Positions 58,401 to 64,000 of a DNA stretch of 64,000 nt are shown here, piece by piece (the stretch's first letter is position 1; each line of letters begins with the position of its first letter). The position numbers were made by a program, and so were the translations under genes. The stretch is taken from NCBI RefSeq assembly GCF_000219535.2, contig NZ_CP007806.1:2514501-2578500 (forward strand). The letters run 5' to 3'. This stretch comes from Brevibacillus laterosporus LMG 15441 (lineage in GTDB: Bacteria > Bacillota > Bacilli > Brevibacillales > Brevibacillaceae). Under the pieces are notes generated by a model, which saw nothing but the letters and a program-made list of their open reading frames with translations, searched no databases and was not told where the DNA came from.

Positions 58401-61400
58401 GGTTGAGCAATCACCCATTTTGCCTGACTATCCTCAAGCATGTAGCGGATACGATCTTCTGGATATTCAGGGTCAATTGGTAGGAAAGCTGCTCCTGATT
58501 TTAAAATCGCTAACGTGCCTATCACCATATCAAATGATCGTTCAACCATAATGCCAACTAGTTGATTAGGCCGAACCCCTTTTTGGCATAGTAATCTCGC
58601 AAGCCGATTTGCTTTTTCATTTACTTCTTGATAGGTCAACTGATCCTGCTCGAAAATAACAGCCACCCCAGTAGATCGCCTTTCTACCTGGTGTTCAAAT
58701 AGTTGTTGGATCGTATGCTCCGAAGAAAATACAGCTTGCGTATCATTAAATTGCTTGATCACTTTCTGTTTCTCGTCTTCTGTTAACATATCGATGTCAG
58801 ACAGGCTAATCTCTGAATTCTGCACTACTGTACGGATGATTTGAAGCCAATGACCTGCCATTCTTTCTATTGTTTCTTTCTTATATAAACTCGTGGAGTA
58901 CTCTAGGCAGCACTTCAATGTATTGTTACCTTCACTTACCTCTAAAGAGACATCAAATTTAGCGTGCTTTCCTTTTGGAACATATGGCGTACATTTTAGT
59001 TCGTCTAATTCAAAAATGGTATGCTCCGTGTTTTGCAGAATAAACATGGTATCAAACAAGGGATTTCGACTTAAATCCCTCGGGAGCTTTATTTTTTCTA
59101 CCAGAAGCTCAAACGGATAATCAGCATGTTCAAAGGCAAGCAAAGCATTATTTTTTACGTCCGCTAGAAACTTAGAGAATGTTTTGCTTCCTACAGGCTT
59201 ATTTCTCATCACCAATGTATTGACAAACATGCCTAACAGACTTTTCGTATCTGCATGTGATCTTCCCGCTATTGGCGTTCCTATCATAACCTCTTCTTGA
59301 TCTGAATATTTTGAAACCAGCACATTATAAATCGCTAGTAAAACCATGTAGAGAGTTGTTTGCGTCTCTTGAGCAATTCGATACAAGCCATCTACTAGCT
59401 CCTTTTCCATTTCAAAAGAGTAGCGATCACCTTCAAAGCTTTGAATCATAGGCCTTGGATAATCTGTCGGTAAATTCAAAGGTGCTACTTCTCCTGAAAA
59501 TCCAGTCAACCAGAACTCTTCTTGCTTGTGAAAAGCTTCCGTTTGGAAGAAGTCCTTTTCCCACACAGCATAATCCTTATATTGGATTCGTTGCTCAGGA
59601 AGTGTTTCAGCTTGATATAATTTGGTTAATTCATGTATAAAGATATTTGCAGATACACCATCTGAAATAATATGATGCATATCCACAAGTAAATAATGGC
59701 GCTCTTCCGTCACCTTAACTAAACCTACTCGTATTAACGGAGCTGATTCAAGAGGGAACGGCTGAATAAATTGCTCAATCATGAGGTCAATATGCTCTTC
59801 TTTTGACTCCAAAAACATTACTTTCATGTTGACAGTTGGATTCACTCGTTGGACAGACTCGCCATTTACGGTATGAAAAGAAGACCGTAGAATTTCATGG
59901 CGATCCACTAATCTCTCAACTGCCCATTCAAGACGTTTATATTGTAGAGGGCCCTCTATCATCATGACGGTTGGAATATTGTATCCCGTACCTTCCTTTG
60001 AGAGCTGGTGTAAAATAATCATACGCTTTTGTGCAGATGATACTGGATAAAATTCCCTGACTGAAACTGGTGGTATAGAAATATACCTCTCGTCTACCTC
60101 TTTACCGCCATTTTCCAAGTATCTAGCAATGGCTTGGATCGTTGGAGTTTTAAACAATATTTGTAACGGAAGATCAATCCCACACTCTTTCTGGATGAGA
60201 GAGATAAGACTCATTGCCTTTAAAGAATGGCCGCCGAGTGAAAAGAACTGATCATGGACGCCAATCCTGGGAACACCTAGTACACCCTGCCAAATAATAG
60301 CTAGCTTTTGTTCTAATTCAGTGGATGGAGCCACATAGGCTACATCTGCTCCAATCGTTCCCTCAGGTTTTGGCAAGGATCTTCTATCAATTTTTCCGTT
60401 AGGAGTTAGAGGAATTTTGTCTACTGACACAAAGAATGAAGGAACCATATAGTCAGGAAGAGTTTTCCCCATATAGTTGCGCAGATCCATAATACTTACT
60501 TTTTTGCTTAAAACAAGATATGCGACTATATGCTTTGTCAGTTTTTCATCCATTTGATCCATGACAACTGCTTCTTTAATATCCTTATGATTGAGCAGGT
60601 GGGACTCGATTTCGCCAAGCTCGATCCGATGACCGCGTATTTTTACTTGCTGATCGATTCGACCTAAATATTCAATATTGCCGTCTGGCAACCAACGGGC
60701 TAAATCTCCCGTTCGATACATCCTTTCCTTTGGTTTAAAAGGATTGGTACTAAATTTTTCAGCAGTCAGCTCCGAATTGTGAATATATCCTCGGCCTACA
60801 TTGGCACCTGATATAAATAATTCCCCTGCGATACCGTGTGGCTGTAGCTTCTTTTCTTTATCTAAAATATAAACGCCAGTGTTTGAGATTGGTTTACCAA
60901 TCGACGGGATTTCAGGAATCTCATGGTTAGGATCAATCGTATAGGTTGTTACAACATGGGTTTCTGAAGGGCCATAATGATTATGCAAATATACCTGATT
61001 GTTACGTAAATATCGCTTCAGCTCATGGGTCACTACTAATTGCTCACCGGCTGTAATGATATGTTTCACACAAGTTGGAAATATCTTAGAAAAGCTTTTA
61101 TCGTTAAAAATGAATTTTAAAAAGGCGCCAGGCAGTGATAAAATACTTATTTTTTCCCGTTCAATAAAAGTGAACAGCTTCTCTACATTACGTCTGGTAT
61201 CTTCGGTAATGAGATACAGCTCTCCCCCACTTAATAGTGTAGAGAATATTTCCTGATAGCATACATCAAAACTACAAGTCGTATATTGTAATACCTTTTC
61301 CTTATATGCAATATTGGTTGTTGCAAAGGTAAATTGCATTAAGTTAACCATATTCTTATGCTCTAGCATTACCCCTTTTGGTTTACCTGTTGTTCCAGAT

Positions 61401-63247
61401 GTGTAGATAATATAAAACAGGTCATGAGAGGAATTCAGGTTTGCAACATCGTCCATGCTTTCTGACCAAATGCTACTAGCTTGGATATCTACTGTTTCTA
61501 TTGAAGAAGGGTTTTTATGCATGAGATGTTGCTGTGTCAGAAGGATTTGCACGCCGCTATGCTCCAGCGTATAGCTAATTCTTTCGGCTGGATATGCAGG
61601 ATCAATCGGTACAAATGCTCCTCCCGCCTTTAGAATTCCTAGTATACCGATCATCATCTCTATCGAGCGATCCATTATAAGTCCGACAAGCCGATCTGGA
61701 CCAATTCCCTTGTTTCTCAAAAATCGAGCTAATTGGTTTGATTTTGCATCTAGCTGTCTATATGTGAGGCGTTTATTTTCCAAAACAACAGCAATCTGAT
61801 CAGGGGTTTTCTCTACTTGTTCTGCAAACAACTCATGAATGGTCTTATCTGGATACGGAGTCTCTGTGTCGTTTAACTCAACAACTACTTGCTGATATTC
61901 CTCCTGCGTAAGCATCGTAATATCCTTTACAGCCACATTTGGATTATTTGCCACGCATGCTGCTATTTGCTTCAAATGTCCTTCCATTTTTTTTATAAAC
62001 GCTGTAGTAAAAACGAAAGCATTATAATCTAATCGAACATGAAGTTCTTCTCTTGGCTGAACCATAATGGTTAAATCATAATTGGTTGGCTCAAACATTT
62101 CGACCGAAAGAATCGAAAAACCAATCTTTTGCATGATACTGTTCTTTTTCAATTCTTCCACTAATGGATAATTTTCAATAACAACAATATGATCAAACAG
62201 GTTTTGTTTTAATTCAGAATGATTTTGAATCTCGTACAGAGGAACATGTTCGTATTGTTGGAAGCTTAGCGTTCTTTGATGAACATCTTTTACTACTTCA
62301 CAAAAGGCTTGCTCTGCACTTGTTTGAACGCGGAAAGGAAGAGTATTAATGAATAAACCAACCATTCTCTCGATTCCTTGTAAATCAGTTGGACGACCCG
62401 ACACAACTGAGCCGAAAATTACATCGTTTGACGAATTATACCTTTGCAGTGCTAGTCCCCAAATGGTTTGAAAAATAACAGGTAGGGTCACCTGATTATT
62501 TTTAGCGATTTGCTGTAACTGCTGCGTTAGCACACGATCAAATGAAAAATGATATTGCTTTGGCAAAAACGCTGTCTTTTCTCCAGAAGAACCTTTTTTC
62601 GGCAATACAGCCTGATGCTCATAATCTTTTATATATTCCGCCCAATACTGAAGCGATGTCTCTTGATCTTGTTTCTCCAACCATGCAATAAAGGTGCTGT
62701 ATGCTTGTACTGGTTGTAGTGACAAAGGCTTATTTTCGACTAAAGAATCATACATCTGGATGAGTTCATCAAAAATAATACTGAAGCACCAGCCATCCAT
62801 AATAATATGATGAAAGCTCCAAATGACCTGATACTCATTTTCCTTCATTTGTAGGATGATCACTCTCATGAGTGGATCTTTGGTTATATGAAACGTAGCT
62901 TCTTGGTCTTTTCTTTTCATTTGATCCGCTTGTTCCATTTTTGTCCACTCGTCAAAGGAACTCAAATCATGAAATTGAATGGGAATGGCGCGTTCCTTCA
63001 AAACGACTTGGACTGGCTTTTTCATTTTCTCATGCAAAAACGTTGTTCGAAATACGTCATATCTGGATACCAGCATTTGTAAACTTTTTGCAAACAAATC
63101 AACATCCATTTTTCCTTGAATGTGGATCGTCATCTGTACCAAATGAGAGTTATTATCCCCGTTTAGTAAGGAATGAAACAGCATCCCTTCTTGCATAGGA
63201 GATAGTATATACATATCCTGAACCAGTTCTCTCCTAAAAGTACTCAC
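52481..63247 (-). CDS. Three-module NRPS, TycB-like (Pro-Phe-D-Phe)
   Basis: 3588 residues from a GTG start, almost the length of TycB. Order: DCL C1 (HHIIMDG ~149), A1 (~659), T1 (GGHS), C2 (~1194), A2 (~1704), T2 (GGDS ~2039), C3 (HHIASDG ~2225), A3 (~2737), T3 (GGDS ~3074), E (HHLVIDG ~3260). Codes: A1 DVQSIAHVVK (Pro), A2 DAWTIAGVCK (Phe), A3 DAWTIAGICK (Phe, epimerised). The GTG at 63245-63247 is chosen over an upstream in-frame GTG because it gives the N-terminus MSTFRRELVQDMYILSPMQE, near identical to TycB/GrsB, and has GAGG 8 nt upstream. The C-terminus TPSDLG...LENILELI is a donor docking segment for the next protein. T2 carries GGDS although no E domain follows it, which is unusual. 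Confidence 0.94.
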   Translation of the reverse strand: MSTFRRELVQDMYILSPMQEGMLFHSLLNGDNNSHLVQMTIHIQGKMDVDLFAKSLQMLVSRYDVFRTTFLHEKMKKPVQVVLKERAIPIQFHDLSSFDEWTKMEQADQMKRKDQEATFHITKDPLMRVIILQMKENEYQVIWSFHHIIMDGWCFSIIFDELIQMYDSLVENKPLSLQPVQAYSTFIAWLEKQDQETSLQYWAEYIKDYEHQAVLPKKGSSGEKTAFLPKQYHFSFDRVLTQQLQQIAKNNQVTLPVIFQTIWGLALQRYNSSNDVIFGSVVSGRPTDLQGIERMVGLFINTLPFRVQTSAEQAFCEVVKDVHQRTLSFQQYEHVPLYEIQNHSELKQNLFDHIVVIENYPLVEELKKNSIMQKIGFSILSVEMFEPTNYDLTIMVQPREELHVRLDYNAFVFTTAFIKKMEGHLKQIAACVANNPNVAVKDITMLTQEEYQQVVVELNDTETPYPDKTIHELFAEQVEKTPDQIAVVLENKRLTYRQLDAKSNQLARFLRNKGIGPDRLVGLIMDRSIEMMIGILGILKAGGAFVPIDPAYPAERISYTLEHSGVQILLTQQHLMHKNPSSIETVDIQASSIWSESMDDVANLNSSHDLFYIIYTSGTTGKPKGVMLEHKNMVNLMQFTFATTNIAYKEKVLQYTTCSFDVCYQEIFSTLLSGGELYLITEDTRRNVEKLFTFIEREKISILSLPGAFLKFIFNDKSFSKIFPTCVKHIITAGEQLVVTHELKRYLRNNQVYLHNHYGPSETHVVTTYTIDPNHEIPEIPSIGKPISNTGVYILDKEKKLQPHGIAGELFISGANVGRGYIHNSELTAEKFSTNPFKPKERMYRTGDLARWLPDGNIEYLGRIDQQVKIRGHRIELGEIESHLLNHKDIKEAVVMDQMDEKLTKHIVAYLVLSKKVSIMDLRNYMGKTLPDYMVPSFFVSVDKIPLTPNGKIDRRSLPKPEGTIGADVAYVAPSTELEQKLAIIWQGVLGVPRIGVHDQFFSLGGHSLKAMSLISLIQKECGIDLPLQILFKTPTIQAIARYLENGGKEVDERYISIPPVSVREFYPVSSAQKRMIILHQLSKEGTGYNIPTVMMIEGPLQYKRLEWAVERLVDRHEILRSSFHTVNGESVQRVNPTVNMKVMFLESKEEHIDLMIEQFIQPFPLESAPLIRVGLVKVTEERHYLLVDMHHIISDGVSANIFIHELTKLYQAETLPEQRIQYKDYAVWEKDFFQTEAFHKQEEFWLTGFSGEVAPLNLPTDYPRPMIQSFEGDRYSFEMEKELVDGLYRIAQETQTTLYMVLLAIYNVLVSKYSDQEEVMIGTPIAGRSHADTKSLLGMFVNTLVMRNKPVGSKTFSKFLADVKNNALLAFEHADYPFELLVEKIKLPRDLSRNPLFDTMFILQNTEHTIFELDELKCTPYVPKGKHAKFDVSLEVSEGNNTLKCCLEYSTSLYKKETIERMAGHWLQIIRTVVQNSEISLSDIDMLTEDEKQKVIKQFNDTQAVFSSEHTIQQLFEHQVERRSTGVAVIFEQDQLTYQEVNEKANRLARLLCQKGVRPNQLVGIMVERSFDMVIGTLAILKSGAAFLPIDPEYPEDRIRYMLEDSQAKWVIAQPHLMNKVACDAAYINVSEPILAGFASTNLPPNSQPTDLAYVIYTSGTTGKPKGVMLEHTGIANLQAFFENSLGISEQDCIGQFASHSFDASVWEMFMALTTGARLAIISKEKISDFMRFEDYITCKGVSILTLPPTYAIHLEPKHLPTLRTLITAGSATSFGLVDKWKDKVNYINGYGPTETSVCATYWKAEAESERTSVPIGIPMQNAHVYIVDQYLQLQGIGEVGEMCVSGVGLARGYWNRPELTAEKFVDNPFIPGEKMYKTGDLAKWLPDGNIEYLGRMDHQVKIRGHRVELGEIESLLLQHPAIREAVVLARDDHQGQSYLCAYIVSKEQVTVTEVREYVANELPNYMIPSYFVQLDKMPLTPNDKIDRRALPEPDKNQDSGKSFDAPRNKIEESLVDMWQAVLGIEKIGIRDNFFELGGDSLKAMSVITQVHKAFQIELSLQIFFEAQIIEALSEYISLSEKQLYTPIPIVSRQEYYPVSSAQKRMYVLHQLEGTGISYNMPGMMVIEGALDKDRFKRALQEVMNRHESLRTSYRVVQDQIVQSIQEHVEFDMEYMQAQQQEISEIFQSFVRPFDLVVSPLCRSRLVKLEEERHLFLFDVHHIASDGTSIGIILREIADIYEGKQLPQLPITYKDFSSWQNEFFLTDAIKKQEEYWLNRFAGEIPVVNVPTDYTRPAVKSFDGDQFMMRTGKEIFDGLQKVAARAGTTRYMVLLAAYNVLLSKYSEQEDIIVGTPIAGRSHADVENMVGMFVNTLAMRNKPVGNKTFQDFLKEVRQNALQAYENQDYPFDELVEKLHLERDPSRNPLFDTMFILQNGDVETRVFDQLVMRPYEQGDTLGVSKFDMAFHMTEGQDEIVFRIEYSTKLFTHKTVERMAGHFLQIIRTIIANTEVTLSDIDMLTEEEKQLLLVQFNDNSAVFSSDQTIHQLFEEQVEKHPHEIAVVNEQVQLTYQELNAKANQLARLLREKGVQPNQLVGIMVERSLDMVIGTLAILKSGAAFLPIDPDYPKDRIRYMLEDSRTRWVLAQPHLMNGVDSDAEFINVSTQLPATIAPTNLVSISQPTDLAYVIYTSGTTGKPKGVMLEHTGIANLKTFFEENLGVTKKDHIGQFASQSFDASVWEMFMALVTGARLVIISRDTINDFVKFEEFLNQQRISVLTLPPTYAIHLHPEHLSTLRILITAGSATSFGLVDKWKDKVTYINGYGPTETSICATYWKASERSSIAQSVPIGAPVQNAQVYILNQRHQLQGIGIAGEMCVAGVGLARGYWNRPELTAEKFVANPFNPSQKMYKTGDLARWLPDGTIEYLGRIDHQVKIRGHRVELGEIESLLLLHHQIKEAAVLAREDEQGQSYLCAYLVSDEALSVAEIRGYLADDLPSYMIPSYVVQLAKMPLTPNDKIDRRALPEPNKNSDTKKAYDAPRNELEQLVTEIWQDVLGIEKIGIRDNFFELGGDSIKAIQVLTRLTTAGWKLEMKDLFQNPAIEHVISYVTPSRKKSDQGVVEGEIDLTPIQSWFFTNQFTGMHQWNQAVMLHREKGFDQEAVALAFQKIVEHHDALRMVYKRQNNKIIQWNRGIENHLFDLYRFDLEEEINVDNKILELANEIQSSIDLTEGPLVKVAIFQTGTGDYLLIVIHHLVIDGVSWRILFEDFSTAYSQALLHQDITLPDKTDSVKDWAIQMQKYANSETIIKEMEYWENLEKTAKMTMLPRDFNEVENTQKNTHLLKTELTSEQTENLLRNVNHAYHTEVNDILLTAVGLAFKDWAHTNQVIINLEGHGREDIGNDMNISRTVGWFTSQYPVVLDLDESEDISLQIKLVKENLRHIPKKGVGYDILRYLTIKELRPSLSFGLQPEVSFNYLGQFDSDGKDGVFALSQTNTGNLFSPESERPFLLDISSVVEGRKLQISIGYNKLQYKEETIATLAETYKKYLLLIIEHCMSKEGGELTPSDLGDDDLSFEDLENILELI

Positions 63248-63332
63248 CCAGCATTCCTCATTTCTATTTTTTACTTTTATTAAAAAAATAATAGCAGGAA
63301 AGTGTAAGTACACCTCGTTTCATTCGTCACCT

Positions 63333-63346
63333 ATCCTTCTAAGGAT
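63333..63346 (-). other. Small hairpin at the first NRPS gene junction
   Basis: ATCCTT-CT-AAGGAT, 6-bp stem overlapping the stop codon of the upstream NRPS gene, within the 98-bp gap to the GTG start of the three-module NRPS. Weak, but in line with hairpins at the other junctions. Confidence 0.3.
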
Positions 63347-64000
63347 TACTTCATGGATTCTTCTAGTAACCCAAAAATATCGTCCACATCTTCCAGTTCA
63401 AGACCTTTTATACTAAAATCACTGGGTGTACGTTCAGTTTCCTCCTTCTCCATACAGTGTCTAATCAAGCGTAGAAGGTGATATTTGTATTTATCGCCAA
63501 GCTGTTTAATCGACTCTTCCTTATATTGTTGGTCACTATATGAAAAAGATAGATTCATCCTGCCTTTCTCAATCACCCCAGTGATATGTAAAACCATATT
63601 GCTTTCCATTTCCGGACTGATATTGTTCTTCCCATCCGCACCAAGAGAATTTCCCTGACTATATGGTGAACGGGTAAAACCTTGACCCTCCAGATCAGAA
63701 TCGAATTGTCCCAGATAATTGAAAGTAATCGAAGGTTGAAGAGAAAAGGAAAGAGAAGTGTTTATTTCTTTTGCAGTTTTATATTTTAAGATTTCATAAC
63801 CGATCCCTTTGTTCGGAATCTTCCGCAAATTCTCTTTAACACTCTTTATGTGATAAGACAAATCATCTGATTTATCCATCTTTACTAGAACAGGATATTG
63901 GCAAGTAAACCAGCCTACTGTTCGTGCTATATTAGCTTGTTCGATAATATCCTCTCGTCCATGCCCCTCTACATTTATGAGGATTTGATCTACTTTAGCC
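63346..64000 (-). CDS. NRPS, C-terminal part of an epimerisation domain, TycA-like (5' end outside the window)
   Basis: The last ~217 residues of a synthetase continuing beyond the right edge. Visible E-domain motifs: [31 protein letters not shown] and [10 protein letters not shown]. The C-terminus [20 protein letters not shown] closely resembles the TycA donor docking segment, and the following gene has the matching TycB-type acceptor. By analogy this is the one-module A-T-E starter that activates and epimerises the first residue (D-Phe in tyrocidine, D-Tyr in loloatins). Its A domain is not in the window, so its substrate cannot be read. No thioesterase or further domain follows. Confidence 0.88.
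   Translation of the reverse strand, partial: AKVDQILINVEGHGREDIIEQANIARTVGWFTCQYPVLVKMDKSDDLSYHIKSVKENLRKIPNKGIGYEILKYKTAKEINTSLSFSLQPSITFNYLGQFDSDLEGQGFTRSPYSQGNSLGADGKNNISPEMESNMVLHITGVIEKGRMNLSFSYSDQQYKEESIKQLGDKYKYHLLRLIRHCMEKEETERTPSDFSIKGLELEDVDDIFGLLEESMK

Noticed and set aside
1005-63247. Many dispersed near-repeats that could suggest tandem repeats or a CRISPR array
   Set aside because: They are the conserved core motifs of 14 homologous NRPS modules about 3.1 kb apart, not short regular repeats.

Overview
The window looks like a low-GC, AT-rich Bacillales chromosome, most probably Brevibacillus laterosporus or a close relative. The reasons are two very large non-ribosomal peptide synthetase (NRPS) loci, one tyrocidine-type with Asn-Asp/Val-Orn-Leu specificity (loloatin-like) and one acyl-pentapeptide type (tauramamide-like), a Bacillus-type replication terminator protein (Rtp) with Ter-like sites, and a T-box-controlled brnQ. 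The species name is an inference; no rRNA or tRNA gene was seen.

Layout: positions 1-20183 (minus strand) hold a two-gene peptide locus. A single five-module NRPS (C-A-T-E, C-A(Ser)-T, C-A-T-E, C-A-T, C-A-T-TE) begins with a surfactin-type lipoinitiation C domain and is followed by an MFS exporter that runs off the left edge. About 0.7 kb without genes lies upstream of it. Positions 20910-24899 hold a FAD/Rieske oxidoreductase, rtp with a perfect 26-bp inverted pair of Ter-like sites upstream, an HTH-DUF1232 regulator and a small membrane protein. This places the window at the chromosome replication terminus. Positions 24900-27125 are mostly non-coding and rich in terminator-like hairpins around a small DUF2975/HTH operon.

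Positions 27126-29198 (minus) hold the branched-chain amino acid transporter brnQ behind a consensus promoter and a roughly 670-nt leader that contains two complete T-box riboswitches in tandem, both apparently reading a valine (GUC) codon. Positions 29237-64000 (minus) hold a tyrocidine-type operon in the order [A-T-E NRPS, only its E-domain end visible] - three-module NRPS (Pro, Phe, D-Phe) - six-module NRPS with TE (Asn, Asp, X, Val, Orn, Leu) - two half-size ABC exporters. It matches tycA-tycB-tycC-tycD-tycE in gene order, protein lengths and docking ends. The predicted product is a cyclic decapeptide D-X-Pro-Phe-D-Phe-Asn-Asp-X-Val-Orn-Leu.

How the parts fit: both peptide operons end in exporters. 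The minus-strand junctions between NRPS genes or between NRPS and exporter genes carry perfect inverted repeats. BrnQ, next to the decapeptide operon, would supply Val/Leu and is gated by uncharged tRNA, most simply tRNA-Val. No Sfp-type phosphopantetheinyl transferase or acyl-CoA ligase is present in the window, so these would be supplied from elsewhere.
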